Below are positions 25,765 to 35,295 of a stretch of DNA of 64,000 nucleotides, one piece after another. Every line of letters begins with the position of its first letter. Positions within the stretch are counted from its first letter, which is position 1. The position numbers and the translations under genes are program-made. A model generated the notes under the pieces. The model saw only the letters and a program-made list of their open reading frames with translations. It did no database searches and was not told where the DNA came from. This DNA is from Bin18 sp965200355 (GTDB lineage Bacteria > Desulfobacterota > Binatia > Bin18), in NCBI GenBank assembly GCA_965200355.1, contig OZ241351.1:1922001-1986000 (forward strand), given 5' to 3'.

Positions 25765-26223
25765 TCACGCCTCAAGGTCAAGGAGGTTGAGGGCGTCGGC
25801 TTCGCCGCTCTGCCTCCGTATCCGTTCCAATCCATCTTCACAGGTATCGTAGTATAACTCGAGCTGATTGCCGGCGGGATCAAGAAAATAGATGCTCTGG
25901 GTAAAGCCGTGGTCAACCGCGGCAGTGATTTTCACGTCGTGGGCCTTGAGCGTCTGATAGCCCTGTTTGAACTCGTCATAACTCCCGACCTGAAGAGCGA
26001 CGTGGTGCAGGCCGATTTGCTTACTTTTCACTGGCTCGGCTTCTGGCGGTACTTCCAAGACAGCCAAGTCGTGGTGCTGCTGACCCAGGGTGAAGAATAC
26101 GCCCCGTGGCCGTTTGGTCCGTGTGACCACCTCAAAACCCAGCACCTCGGTATAAAACTGCTCGGCGTGGGTCAGGTCACACACCTTGAGCACAACGTGG
26201 CCAACTTTTTTTGGGTGCATCAT
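25765..26223 (-). CDS. VOC-family (glyoxalase/dioxygenase fold) protein
   Basis: 152 residues starting MMHPKKVGHVVLKVCDL at 26223, with GGAGGG upstream. Paired beta-alpha-beta-beta-beta modules are visible. Metal ligand candidates are His9, the LHHVALQVG His, and the Glu in GNQLELYYD. FTQSIYFLDPAGNQLELYYD closes the second module as in extradiol dioxygenases and glyoxalases. Divergent from the nitroreductase gene, sharing 136 bases of upstream DNA. Confidence 0.85.
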   Translation of the reverse strand: MMHPKKVGHVVLKVCDLTHAEQFYTEVLGFEVVTRTKRPRGVFFTLGQQHHDLAVLEVPPEAEPVKSKQIGLHHVALQVGSYDEFKQGYQTLKAHDVKITAAVDHGFTQSIYFLDPAGNQLELYYDTCEDGLERIRRQSGEADALNLLDLEA

Positions 26224-26359
26224 GGTAGACCCTCCTTTCTTGCCTACACCGCCCATACCACGAGCATCCAATAGCGTAAAGTGTGTCACCCCGGCTGAGG
26301 TTGACACAGGACAAAACCCCACGGTATGCCCAGTGCATTATTATTCAGGAGGAGAACCT

Positions 26360-27016
26360 ATGGCAGAATCAGCACAAGCTGGTCTCTTTGAGATTATATA
26401 CTCAACCCGCGCAATGCGGCGACTCAAACCTGATCCCATTCCAGAGGCAACCCTCAAGAAAATTATTGACGCCGGCATCCGCGCACCCAGCGGTGGGAAT
26501 ATGCAGGATTGGGCGTTTATTCTGGTCCGCGAGACCGAGCGGAAGCGTTTTATCCGCGACTATTACTGGAATACCTGGCAGAAGCTCATGGGCGAGCGGG
26601 GCATCCCTGATGATCTGCCACCCGCCCAGCAACGCATGTTGAACGCGGCCGCCCACCTCGCCGTCCATTTGGACGAAGCGCCGGTGCTGCTCCTGGCGTG
26701 CGCCAAAACAGAATATCCGCCCCTGGCCGCCATGCAGCATGAACGGGCCAATGCCGCGGTCATCCACGGCACGATCTATCCGGCAGTCCAGAACATTCTG
26801 CTGGCCTGCCGCGCCCTGGGTGTCGGGGCGACGCTGACCACCATCCATTGCTTCTTTGAGGAAGAGTTGAAACAGCACTTCGATATCCCAGCCGGTATGG
26901 AAGTCTCGGCGCTGATTCCCATGGGCTATCCGCAGGGCAAATTCGGGCCGGTCTCACGTGCCCCGGTCGAAGACGTCATCCATTGGGAGACCTGGGATAA
27001 TAAGCAGACCGCATGA
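26360..27016 (+). CDS. Nitroreductase-family FMN protein
   Basis: 218 residues from the ATG at 26360, after an AGGAGGAG site; the longer frame from 26186 is not supported. FEIIYSTRAMRRLKPDPIP, the FMN-contacting IRAPSGGNMQDWAFILV, and the late GVGATLTTIH and ALIPMGYPQGKFGPVSR are classic. These enzymes reduce nitro groups, quinones or conjugated bonds with NAD(P)H. The CoA-ester lyase gene follows after 16 bases, so the two are one operon. Confidence 0.9.
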   Translation: MAESAQAGLFEIIYSTRAMRRLKPDPIPEATLKKIIDAGIRAPSGGNMQDWAFILVRETERKRFIRDYYWNTWQKLMGERGIPDDLPPAQQRMLNAAAHLAVHLDEAPVLLLACAKTEYPPLAAMQHERANAAVIHGTIYPAVQNILLACRALGVGATLTTIHCFFEEELKQHFDIPAGMEVSALIPMGYPQGKFGPVSRAPVEDVIHWETWDNKQTA

Positions 27017-27032
27017 GAAAGGAGACCGGAGC

Positions 27033-27950
27033 ATGAAACTCTACCGCTCGACCATGTTCGTCCCCGGCAATCGCCCTGACTGGATAGAGAAGGCCCCCAA
27101 ATACGGTCCTGATGCGCTGATGCTGGACCTCGAAGACGCTGTTCCCATTGCCGAAAAGGTTGAGGCACGGCATATCGTCCGCACCGGCATTGAACGCCTG
27201 CGCGGCAGAGGGGTGGGCGTCTTCGTGCGCCTCAACGGCGTGGACACTGGTCTGACCGGCGAAGATATTGAGGCCGTTGTGACCGAAGGGCTGGCCGCGG
27301 TGGCCGTGCCCAAACTGGAAACGGTCGAGGAGGTCCTCAAGGTCGATGCCTGGCTGGAGCTGTTTGAACGCAAGGCCGGCCTGCCCCTGGGCACGGTTGA
27401 GATCATGGCCCTGCCCGAAACCGCCCGAGGCATTATGGATGCCTATACGCTGGCAACGGCTTGTCCACGGGTCGGGAATATCATCGGCGGCGTGGGGGCG
27501 CGGTCCGGGGACGTGACCAAGGCGATTGGCTATAAGTGGACGCGCCAGGGCTTGGAGACGCTGTATATGGCGTCGCATATTCTTTTGGCCGCTCGGGCGG
27601 CTGGTATCGAATATCCGATTGGGGGCGGCTCGCTCGAAGTCGGCGATATCGAGTTGGTGCGAGCCCAAATCCAGCGTGGACGGGAAATTGGTTTTCGCGG
27701 CTGCCTGCTCATTCATCCGTCTGCGGTGCCGATTGCCAATGAAATTTTTGCGCCCTCCCCAGAAGAGATTACGTGGAATAAGGGCGTGATGCAGGCTATG
27801 GCCGACGCCGAAAAAGCCGGCAAAGCGGCCGTCACCTATGACGGCATGATGATTGACTACGCCCACGTCCGTAACGCCCTGGAACTGCTCCAGCAGGCCG
27901 CCTCATTCGGGATCGAAGTCGGCCCCTATGCCGATGTCAAGGCGTTATAG
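27033..27950 (+). CDS. CitE/HpcH-type CoA-ester lyase
   Basis: 305 residues. MKLYRSTMFVPGNRPDWIEK, the metal-binding LMLDLEDAVP, and VFVRLNGVDTG identify the HpcH/HpaI aldolase/citrate lyase beta family. EIMALPETARGI and the C-terminal GCLLIHPSAVPIANEIFAPSP fit malyl- or citramalyl-CoA lyases. AAAGGAGA precedes the ATG at 27033. Reaction class is secure; the acyl-CoA substrate is not. Confidence 0.9.
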   Translation: MKLYRSTMFVPGNRPDWIEKAPKYGPDALMLDLEDAVPIAEKVEARHIVRTGIERLRGRGVGVFVRLNGVDTGLTGEDIEAVVTEGLAAVAVPKLETVEEVLKVDAWLELFERKAGLPLGTVEIMALPETARGIMDAYTLATACPRVGNIIGGVGARSGDVTKAIGYKWTRQGLETLYMASHILLAARAAGIEYPIGGGSLEVGDIELVRAQIQRGREIGFRGCLLIHPSAVPIANEIFAPSPEEITWNKGVMQAMADAEKAGKAAVTYDGMMIDYAHVRNALELLQQAASFGIEVGPYADVKAL

Positions 27951-27989
27951 GCGAACCGTTCGCGGTTGGGTGTATATTGAGGCGTAGAC

Positions 27990-30020
27990 TTATCCGTGTA
28001 CGCCTCTTCTCTTGTCCCAGACCGCCCCTCCAGCAAAATACGCCCGCGCTCTTCCCAGCGCCATGAGCGGAAAATAATGCCGGTATAGATTATAGTTAAT
28101 CATAAATCCGCGCTGGAGTTCGGTGCCCTGCACGAAGCGTTTTTTCATTTCCTGAACGTGCAGGTTCGTGCGTGCGCCCGTGCCGTAGCCGGGAAAGCCG
28201 GTGCCCGTATAATAGGGCTCGTCCCAGGTGCCGGCCTGCTGCGTGCGGAGCAGGTAGTCGAGTCCGGTGCGAATCGCGTCGTCAAAACGAGGGCTCTCAA
28301 TGGACAGCAAGGCCAGTACGGCCCAGGCCGTCTGGGAAGCCGTGCTCGGGCCGGTGCCGCGCAAGCGGTCGTCCATATAGGAGGCGCAGGTCTCCCCCCA
28401 TCCCCCGTCTGCGTTCTGATGCGCGGTCAGCCACTGGCCGGCCTTGTGGACATACGACGCGCCCATATCTTCGCCCAGGGCTTTGAGGGCCGGCAGCACC
28501 GCGGCTGTGCCGTAAATATGATTGACCCCCCAGCGACCGAACCAACTGCCTTCCGGCTCCTGCTCGGCCAGGACGTAATCCAGCCCGCGACGCAGGGCAG
28601 GGTGGGAGCGGTCATATCCCAGGGCGCCAAAGGCTTCGAGCACATGCGCGGTCACGTCAACGCTGGGTGGGTCAAGCGCCTCACCAAAATCGCAGAACGG
28701 AATTTTGGTCAGCAGGTCTCTATTGTTGTTCTTGTCAAACGCGCCCCAGCCGCCATTGTCTGACTGCATGGCCAGGACCCAGGCTGTGGCGCGCTCAATG
28801 GGGGCGTCAAAACGCGAGTCGCCGGGGTTGTGCGCCCGGAGATGGGCCAGCACAATCAGAGCCACTGCGGTGTCGTCCACGTCTGGATAGGCGGCGTTTT
28901 CACGCTCAAACGCCCAGCCGCCCGGCCGGGCGGTGGGAACGGTGAGCTGCCAGTCGCCGACGGTGTTCACCTCTTTGCTCAACACCCAGCGGAGGGCGTG
29001 TTGCATGGGTTCTGACTGTTGTAACTGAAAACCGCAGTCGCCCAGCGCCAGGAGGACCAAGAGAGTATCCCAGATGGGGGATTCGCTGGCCTGAATATGC
29101 AGGCCCCCGTCGCGTTCGTAGGACCAGTGGTCATCAAGGGCAGACAGCCCCTTGGCCATGACCGGATGCGACAGAGGATAGCCCTCGACATTGAGGGCCA
29201 TCAGGCTATAAATCCACGGCGGCTGAATCCCGCCCCAGGCCCCGTCCGCGTCCTGGTGACGAATGATCCATTCTACACCCTGCCGGATGGCGACTTCTCG
29301 ACCGGGCAAGACCCCAAGCCGCTGATAGGCGTGCAAGAATTTGTCAGCCGCAAAAAAGAACGACTGCCACAGGCCGGGCCGGGCCGGCAGATCATAGTCC
29401 ATCCGCTCGCGACCTTCGGGAAAAAGTTCGTCCAAGCGACAGGCCGGCGGCAGAGGCCGGACCACATGGCGAGCGGACAGAATGGTCAGCGGAAGAATGG
29501 TCGCCCGCGCCCAGGAGGCAAAATTATAAATGCTCAACGGAAACCAGGTGGGGAAGAAGATGACCTCAGGCGGCAGGTTAGGGGTTTTCTGCCACGGCCA
29601 CTCGCCAACCAGCGCCAGCCAGTAGCGGGTAAACACCCGCACCGTGCTCAAACCACCATGCGCCAATATCCACGCCCGGGCCTTTCGCAGGCGCGCCTCA
29701 TCCGGGGCAAAGCCGTTTGCACGCAGGGCCGCGTAGCATTCAACCGTGGTGTTAATGTCCCCAGCCGGGGCGTCATAGTAAATCTCCCACGAACCATCCG
29801 CGCGCTGAGCGTTGAGCAGGGTCTGCACAATCTGCTGTTTGCGCGGGTGCGCATAGCCGAGGAAGTGCATGGCCAGAAGCCACTGGGCTTCCATGCAGCA
29901 GTTGGATTCCAGCATCCCAACCCAGTAGCCGTCCTCCGCTTGCTCCCGATACAGCCAGGCCGTTGCGGCGTGAATGGCCTCATCGAGACGCGGCACGATA
30001 GCAGGCTCAGCCGCGGCCAT
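27990..30020 (-). CDS. shc: Squalene-hopene cyclase
   Basis: 676 residues, the normal length. The protonating DxDD motif is DVDD at 380-383. Multiple QW repeats occur (for example QRADGSWEI at 72-80, HQDADGAWGGIQP, SDNGGWGAFD, QNADGGWGE). The enzyme cyclises squalene to hopene at the inner membrane, giving hopanoids. No other hopanoid gene (hpnC, D, E, H) is in the window. It is convergent with the CoA-ester lyase and followed upstream by a leftward ion-channel gene. Confidence 0.95.
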   Translation of the reverse strand: MAAAEPAIVPRLDEAIHAATAWLYREQAEDGYWVGMLESNCCMEAQWLLAMHFLGYAHPRKQQIVQTLLNAQRADGSWEIYYDAPAGDINTTVECYAALRANGFAPDEARLRKARAWILAHGGLSTVRVFTRYWLALVGEWPWQKTPNLPPEVIFFPTWFPLSIYNFASWARATILPLTILSARHVVRPLPPACRLDELFPEGRERMDYDLPARPGLWQSFFFAADKFLHAYQRLGVLPGREVAIRQGVEWIIRHQDADGAWGGIQPPWIYSLMALNVEGYPLSHPVMAKGLSALDDHWSYERDGGLHIQASESPIWDTLLVLLALGDCGFQLQQSEPMQHALRWVLSKEVNTVGDWQLTVPTARPGGWAFERENAAYPDVDDTAVALIVLAHLRAHNPGDSRFDAPIERATAWVLAMQSDNGGWGAFDKNNNRDLLTKIPFCDFGEALDPPSVDVTAHVLEAFGALGYDRSHPALRRGLDYVLAEQEPEGSWFGRWGVNHIYGTAAVLPALKALGEDMGASYVHKAGQWLTAHQNADGGWGETCASYMDDRLRGTGPSTASQTAWAVLALLSIESPRFDDAIRTGLDYLLRTQQAGTWDEPYYTGTGFPGYGTGARTNLHVQEMKKRFVQGTELQRGFMINYNLYRHYFPLMALGRARAYFAGGAVWDKRRGVHG

Positions 30021-30164
30021 AGTGATTCCACGCTCTCTTAGTCTTTTTCTCTTGTTCTTTTTTCGGGCAACACGGCCCGGTCAACAAAGGCGGTGATTAT
30101 GGCATAGCAGCCTGAAGGCCGCCAGCATGGCCGCTTCATCTCCACGGCGCGCGGCATGGTGGGA

Positions 30165-30895
30165 TTATGATTTCCGCTCTTTATTGCCCCGACCCGAATG
30201 GGCAATGTGCAGGCCAACCAGGCGGGCGACCAGGATGGCAATATAGAGTTGACCCATGACGGTCTCAAAGGCGGCCAGGTTCCGCGCCAGCGGAGTCACC
30301 GGCGTAATATCCCCATATCCGAGGGTCGTGAGCGTGACCAAGCTGTAGTACATGAAAATGGACAGGCGACGGACATCCGCAGTCGCCGGGCCAAGACGCT
30401 CGGCTGAGAGTTCCGGCAGATTGAAAGACCCGGGCTGAAGCACTTCAAGCAAGGAAAACAGAAAGGCCCACGCCAGGGCCCCCAGCATATACACACAGAT
30501 GGCACCATTAACGATGTCTCCAGTCACGCGGGGGCCGCAGAATGTTCAGGAGAATCGCCCCGCCAGTAAAAGCCAGGAAGAAAAAGCCGAAACAGTGGCT
30601 TAAGATGAAAAGCCAGTCGCTGTGAACCGCGTATGAGGCCCACCGCCCGGCTATGGCCGGACAGGCAAAGACCCCGGCAACCAGCAGCACCCTTGTGCTG
30701 CGATGGACCGCATAGGTCGCGGCCAACAGGGTGATGGACACAAGCAGGTCAAGCAGAATCAGCGCCGGACGACTCGAAAAAAAACATCTGGACAAACGGA
30801 TTGATGATATACAGCGAGAGCAATGTGCCCAGGAGCACAGCATGGGCGTGCGCGCTCGCCGCGAGTCTCGTTGATGGGATAGGCAACGCTGGCAT
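30165..30895 (-). pseudogene. Two-transmembrane potassium channel gene with two homopolymer frameshifts
   Basis: Three frames join into one protein. It starts MPALPIPSTRLAASAHA at 30895 with a hydrophobic stretch (LLGTLLSLYIINPFVQMFF). It shifts at an A8 run on the plus strand (30777-30784) into a further two or three helices (LLDLLVSITLLAATYAVHR). It then shifts at a G5 run (30530-30534) into VTGDIVNGAICVYMLG, ending with the pore. The selectivity filter TLTTLGYGD is perfect. One base removed from each run would restore a complete channel. Either read errors or true decay; homopolymer sites favour the former. Confidence 0.75.
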
Positions 30896-30955
30896 CGAAT
30901 CTACCGACTCTTTAGGCTATGACATGGACAACACAAAAACAAAAGGATCCGAACA

Positions 30956-31286
30956 GTGCAGTGTCCAAAATGTCCCAACAGCCCTTTGGGTGCAACGCGA
31001 GTGCAGGCCATCGAAGTGGACCGGTGCAAGACGTGTGGGGGAATTTGGTTTGACCAGCACGAACTCCTCCCTGTGCTGCATGAACGCCGGCCAGAGCTGA
31101 CGGCCCTCCGAGGGAAAAGCGCGCCACGGGGGGCCAACCAGCAACACGCTCAGTGCCCACGCGACCGCACCGGACTCATTCGCGTGTCGAGTGCGCTCGG
31201 TCGTCCTCGATGCCTGTCCCGAATGCCAGGGCCTCTGGCTGGATGGCGGAGAATTTGACGCCCTGCTCAAAAGCGCGGCTCGATAA
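30956..31286 (+). pseudogene. Double TFIIB-type zinc-ribbon protein with a frameshift
   Basis: From a GTG at 30956 (AAAGGA upstream) the frame encodes MQCPKCPNSPLGATRVQ then VDRCKTCGGIWFDQHEL, one zf-TFIIB module. A second module, CPRDRTGLIRV followed by VVLDACPECQGLWLDGGEF, is split by a one-base shift near 31187-31195 and ends at TAA 31284-31286. Two-module proteins of this type are common small unknowns. The break is not in a long homopolymer. Confidence 0.65.
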
Positions 31287-31296
31287 CGGACTGAAT

Positions 31297-31668
31297 ATGG
31301 TTCTGCCGGCTCTCGCCCTGGCGGTGCTGCTGAGCGGTTTCGGCCTGTGGGGCCTGATGACCCCGGCCACGCTCCGGGCCTTTCTCTCCCGCTGGCAAAC
31401 CCGCGGCGGGCTCTGGGCTGGCGCGGCCCTCCGCCTCGTATTCGGGCTTGCGCTGTGGTCTGCCGCTCCCCTGTCTCGCTTCCCAGCCGCATTACAGGCC
31501 GTCGGTGGGCTCTTTGTCGTGGCGGGGGTGGCCCTGCCGTTCATCGGACTGGCCCGTTTCAGGCGCATGGTCGCCTGGTGGCTCGAGAAACCGCCGGGCT
31601 TCATCCGGGTGTGGGCGCTGACGACGCTGGCCCTGGGCGTGTTTTTTGTGTGGGCCGTTGCCGGATGA
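31297..31668 (+). CDS. Small membrane protein, four predicted helices
   Basis: 123 residues, strongly hydrophobic. Segments are at about 1-20 (MVLPALALAVLLSGFGLWGL), 40-57, 65-84 and 104-122. The motif FLSRWQTRGGLWAGAALRLVFG between helices 1 and 2, and MVAWWLEKPPGFIRVWAL before the last helix, recall a small uncharacterised inner-membrane family. The ATG is 11 bases after the zinc-ribbon gene stop, so the pair is probably co-transcribed. Confidence 0.7.
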   Translation: MVLPALALAVLLSGFGLWGLMTPATLRAFLSRWQTRGGLWAGAALRLVFGLALWSAAPLSRFPAALQAVGGLFVVAGVALPFIGLARFRRMVAWWLEKPPGFIRVWALTTLALGVFFVWAVAG

Positions 31669-31789
31669 GGTTCGGCTGGAACGGGAGACCCGCTCACCCT
31701 CCGGGGCGGGCTTGCCACAAGGCCGGATTGAAGGCTAGAATCCCGCACGATCCTCTTGGACACGGATCAGTGATTCATATCCCTCCTAT

Positions 31790-31873
31790 GCCGGGATGGC
31801 GGAATTGGCAGACGCAGTGGACTCAAAATCCACCGCTGGAAACAGCGTGCGAGTTCGAGTCTCGCTCCCGGCA
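31790..31873 (+). tRNA. tRNA-Leu (CAA anticodon)
   Basis: An 84-base class II tRNA. GCCGGGA (31790-31796) pairs with TCCCGGC (31866-31872), followed by discriminator A. The D-loop AATTGGCAGACGC and anticodon arm GTGGA-CTCAAAA-TCCAC give anticodon CAA. A long variable arm (CGCTGGAAACAGCG) and T-arm with GTTCGAGTC complete it. CCA is not encoded. No integrase or target-site repeat adjoins it. Confidence 0.95.
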
Positions 31874-31965
31874 CGTTCTTTCAGGGAGGGAAGGCCAGAG
31901 GTTGTTTGTGCATCGGTTTTGCTGTAGGCAAGGAGCCTGTTTTTCTGCCGGCTCGAGGATGCGTT

Positions 31966-33633
31966 ATGAGCAATATCAAGACGATGACAACCGCCCGACA
32001 GTCCTGGGAAGACTCCGTTCTCAAGAAAGCGCTGTCACGCTCCCCTGAGCGGAAAGAACGCTTTGAGACCACATCCGGCATAGAGATCAAGCGGGTGTAT
32101 ACCAGCGAGGATACCCAGGCTGGTCATGACCGGGAAAAGCTCGACTTTCCCGGCCAATACCCCTTCACCCGTGGCGTCCAGCCGACCATGTATCGCGGAC
32201 GTTTCTGGACCATGCGCCAGTATGCTGGTTTTGGGACGGCAGAGGAGTCCAATCAGCGCTACCGCTACCTGCTTGAGCAGGGCCAGACCGGCCTGTCCGT
32301 GGCCTTTGATCTCCCAACCCAGATGGGCCGTGATTCCGACCATGCGATGGCCGCCGGAGAGGTCGGCCTGGCTGGGGTGGCCATTGATTCGCTGGCGGAC
32401 ATGGAAACCCTGCTGGACGGTATTCCGCTGGACAAGGTCAGCACCTCTATGACCATCAATGCCACCGCGTCCATTCTGCTGGCGCTCTACCTGGTCGTGG
32501 CAGAAAAACAGGGCGTGCCCTGGGGGAAAGTCAACGGCACCATTCAGAACGACCTGCTCAAGGAGTATATCGCCCGCGGCACGTATATTTATCCGCCCGG
32601 CCCGTCCCTGCGCATCATCACCGATATTTTCGGCTTTTGCGCCGACCAGGTTCCGAACTGGAACACGATTTCGATCTCTGGCTACCACATCCGTGAGGCC
32701 GGCTCGACCGCGGCCCAAGAGATCGCTTTTACCCTGGCCGATGGCATTGCCTATGTCGAGGCGGCGCAGTCCGTTGGCCTTGATGTTGATCGGTTTGCTT
32801 CCCGGCTGTCGTTTTTTTTCAACGTGCATAATAATTTCTTTGAAGAAGTGGCCAAGTTTCGAGCGGCCCGGCGACTGTGGGCGCGCATCATGAAGGAGCG
32901 CTTTCAGGCCAAAAATCCCCGCTCGTGGATGCTGCGCACCCATGCCCAAACAGCCGGCTCAACTCTGACCGCCCAGCAGCCGGACAATAATGTGATCCGG
33001 GTCACCCTCCAGGCCCTGGCCGCGGCCCTGGGCGGGACCAACTCGCTGCATACCAACTCAAAAGATGAGGCCCTGGCCCTGCCCACGGAAGACGCGGTGC
33101 GGATTGCGCTGCGGACGCAGCAGGTCATCGCCCATGAGTCCGGGGCCGCAGACACCATTGATCCCCTGGCCGGCTCGTATTTTATCGAATCCTTAACAGA
33201 TGAGTTGGAGGCCAAGGCGGTTGAGTATATTGAGCGGATTGACACCCTGGGCGGAGCCGTCCAGGCGATTGAGAATGGCTATCAGCAGCGCGAGATTCAC
33301 GACGCCGCGTTCCGCTATCAACAGGCGATTGAAACCAAGCAGCAGATCATTGTGGGGGTGAATGATTTCACCGTCGAGGAAGACCCGCACGACGCACTCC
33401 TAAGGGTCGATCTGGCCCTGGAAGAACGACAAAAAGAGCGGGTGGCCGGGGTGCGCGCCGAACGCAACCAAGCCGCGGCCCAGGCTGCGCTTGATACGGT
33501 CGGTCAGGTGGCGCGGGACGGGGGCAACCTGATGCCGGCGATTATCGACGCGGTGCGGGCCTATGTCACCCTGGGCGAAATCTCGGATGCCCTGCGCGAT
33601 GAGTTTGGCGAATACCGACCGCCGACATTCTGA
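31966..33633 (+). CDS. Methylmalonyl-CoA mutase large-subunit (catalytic) protein
   Basis: 555 residues, the size of the separately encoded catalytic chain without the B12-binding domain. Start at 31966 (GAGG upstream). Typical blocks are the N-terminal YPFTRGVQPTMYRGRFWTMR, YAGFGTAEESNQRYRYLLEQ, and LSVAFDLPTQMGRDSDH. RTHAQTAGSTLTAQQPDNN and ALGGTNSLHTNSKDEALALP follow later. It rearranges methylmalonyl-CoA and succinyl-CoA, or a related branched acyl-CoA such as 2-hydroxyisobutyryl- or ethylmalonyl-CoA. The cobalamin subunit is not in the window, so the exact reaction is open. Confidence 0.93.
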   Translation: MSNIKTMTTARQSWEDSVLKKALSRSPERKERFETTSGIEIKRVYTSEDTQAGHDREKLDFPGQYPFTRGVQPTMYRGRFWTMRQYAGFGTAEESNQRYRYLLEQGQTGLSVAFDLPTQMGRDSDHAMAAGEVGLAGVAIDSLADMETLLDGIPLDKVSTSMTINATASILLALYLVVAEKQGVPWGKVNGTIQNDLLKEYIARGTYIYPPGPSLRIITDIFGFCADQVPNWNTISISGYHIREAGSTAAQEIAFTLADGIAYVEAAQSVGLDVDRFASRLSFFFNVHNNFFEEVAKFRAARRLWARIMKERFQAKNPRSWMLRTHAQTAGSTLTAQQPDNNVIRVTLQALAAALGGTNSLHTNSKDEALALPTEDAVRIALRTQQVIAHESGAADTIDPLAGSYFIESLTDELEAKAVEYIERIDTLGGAVQAIENGYQQREIHDAAFRYQQAIETKQQIIVGVNDFTVEEDPHDALLRVDLALEERQKERVAGVRAERNQAAAQAALDTVGQVARDGGNLMPAIIDAVRAYVTLGEISDALRDEFGEYRPPTF

Positions 33634-33683
33634 ATCCCCTGTGCTTAAGGGGGCTGGGGGAGGATGTAAACAGGAGGGACACC

Positions 33684-34766
33684 ATGAAGGGGACCGTCAG
33701 TTTTATTCCCAAGGCGCGAACGATTGAGTTTTTTGAGTACGACCTGCCGGAGGTCGAAGCGGGGGCTATCCTGGCCGAGGTGAGTCGCACGAATGTGTGC
33801 GGCTCCGAAGTCCATATGTGGCGCGGCGAGTTTGGCAAACGGGGGGTGATGCCCGGTCATGAGATGGTCGGGCGGGTGTATAAGCTGGGCAAAGGCGTTA
33901 CCACAGACACGGCCGGCCAGCCCCTCAAAGAGGGCGACCGTATTGCGCCAGTCTATTATGAGACCTGTGGCAACTGTGTGAACTGTCGGGCCGGCAACGC
34001 CGCGGCCTGTGTCGTGCTGGGGATTCGCGCCCGGCGGGCTGGGCCGCACGACCCGCCGCATTTTCATACGCCGTTTGCCACCCACTACTACATGCAGCCC
34101 GGCCAGCACGTCTACAAAGTGCCGGACAACGTGCCCGACCACGCCGCCTCCGCGGCCAACTGCGCCTTGTCTCAGGTGTTCTTTGGGCTGGATCAAGCGC
34201 ATCTCAGCTATGAAGAAACGTTAGTGGTCCAAGGTGCCGGCGGGCTGGGCCTGCACGCCATGGCCGTGGCTAAAGCGCGCGGCGCCCGGGTCATTGCCAT
34301 TGACGGGGTTGACCTGCGGCTTCGGCGGGCCAAAGCGTTTGGCGCAGACGAACTCGTTGACATGCGTGAGTACACCGATACCCGCGCGCGGGTCGGGCGG
34401 GTGCGGGAGCTGACCTACGGGCTTGGCGCTGATGTCGTCCTGGAGGTGGCTGGCGTGCCGCAGGCATTTCTGGAAGCGATCAATCTGGTGCGGAACGGGG
34501 GGCGGGTTATCGAGATCGGGAATATCTCTATAGGGCTGACCGTCGAAGTCCCGCCGGCGCTCATCACCTTCAAGTCGCTCCATATGATAGGGGTGGCAAC
34601 CTATAATCCCCACTATTTGCACAAAGCGCTGAACTTCCTGTCCGCGCATATTGATACCTATCCATACCACGAGATGGTGGATGCCGAGTTCCCGCTTGAG
34701 AAAGCCGGCGAAGCCATGGAAAAGTCCGACCGCAAGGAAATTACCCGTGCCTCGCTGCTGCCGTAG
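33684..34766 (+). CDS. Zinc-binding alcohol dehydrogenase (MDR superfamily)
   Basis: 360 residues. The catalytic zinc site is formed by Cys39 (TNVCGSEVH) and the GHEMVG His-Glu. The structural zinc site is CGNCVNCRAGNAAAC. The NAD(P) fold is VVQGAGGLGLHAMAVAKARGA. AGGAGGG precedes the ATG. It oxidises or reduces an alcohol/aldehyde. It sits between the mutase and a CoA thioesterase, which suggests acyl-CoA catabolism for the cluster. Confidence 0.9.
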   Translation: MKGTVSFIPKARTIEFFEYDLPEVEAGAILAEVSRTNVCGSEVHMWRGEFGKRGVMPGHEMVGRVYKLGKGVTTDTAGQPLKEGDRIAPVYYETCGNCVNCRAGNAAACVVLGIRARRAGPHDPPHFHTPFATHYYMQPGQHVYKVPDNVPDHAASAANCALSQVFFGLDQAHLSYEETLVVQGAGGLGLHAMAVAKARGARVIAIDGVDLRLRRAKAFGADELVDMREYTDTRARVGRVRELTYGLGADVVLEVAGVPQAFLEAINLVRNGGRVIEIGNISIGLTVEVPPALITFKSLHMIGVATYNPHYLHKALNFLSAHIDTYPYHEMVDAEFPLEKAGEAMEKSDRKEITRASLLP

Positions 34767-34773
34767 GGATTAT

Positions 34774-34819
34774 CCTTCGACTTCGCTGGCGCTACGCCTG
34801 TCCTGAGCGCGTCGAAAGG
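34774..34819. repeat. Dispersed-type imperfect palindrome
   Basis: CCTTCGAC (34774-34781) and GTCGAAAGG (34811-34819) bracket a CGCTGGCGCTACGCCTGTCCTG-like centre. This composition recurs as an intergenic repeat in many high-GC metagenomic genomes. It lies 11 bases after the dehydrogenase stop and could act as a weak attenuator before the thioesterase gene. Confidence 0.5.
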
Positions 34820-34864
34820 CGTTCGCGCCGAGCCGGCCAGAGCAGGGAGAGACTGGAGGAAGGC

Positions 34865-35245
34865 ATGAAAGACGCCCTCAGAACTGGCATGATTTACGAG
34901 CAGACCATGACGACCACACCCGATATGGGCATCGTGCATCTCGGACCAGACGCGCCGCGCATGTATTCCACGCCAGCCATGATTCAGTTGATGGAAGGCA
35001 CCTGCGTGCAGTTTCTTACGCCCTATATGGATGCGGGCGAGCAGACCGTTGGCTTTCACGTAGATGTCCGGCATTTGGCACCCACCCAGATTGGCCAGCG
35101 GGTGACCGGCAGAGTCCGTCTGGAGGAAATCAAGGGCCGGCGGCTCACATTCACGGTTGAGGCTTATAACGAAGAGGGCACCAAAATTGGTGAGGGTCGG
35201 CACGAGCGAGCGGTGATTGATATCAGCCGGTTCTCCGCACGATAG
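34865..35245 (+). CDS. Fluoroacetyl-CoA-thioesterase-like hotdog protein
   Basis: 126-residue single hotdog domain. The FlK catalytic triad Thr42/Glu50/His76 corresponds to T36/E44/H70 here with exactly the same spacing (8 and 26 residues), in STPAMIQLMEGT and FHVDVRHLAP. Ending EGRHERAVID is also family-typical. Members hydrolyse short acyl-CoA esters; fluoroacetyl-CoA itself is known for only one. It ends the dehydrogenase-thioesterase run. Confidence 0.85.
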   Translation: MKDALRTGMIYEQTMTTTPDMGIVHLGPDAPRMYSTPAMIQLMEGTCVQFLTPYMDAGEQTVGFHVDVRHLAPTQIGQRVTGRVRLEEIKGRRLTFTVEAYNEEGTKIGEGRHERAVIDISRFSAR

Positions 35246-35295
35246 GGCCGCCTCCCTACTGCCCCACTCGCCTGAAACCTGCTAGACTCCCGCCC

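Noticed and set aside
31790..31873. tRNA-Leu as the attachment site of a genomic island
   Set aside because: No integrase, no direct repeat of the tRNA 3' end, and the flanking genes look like ordinary chromosome.
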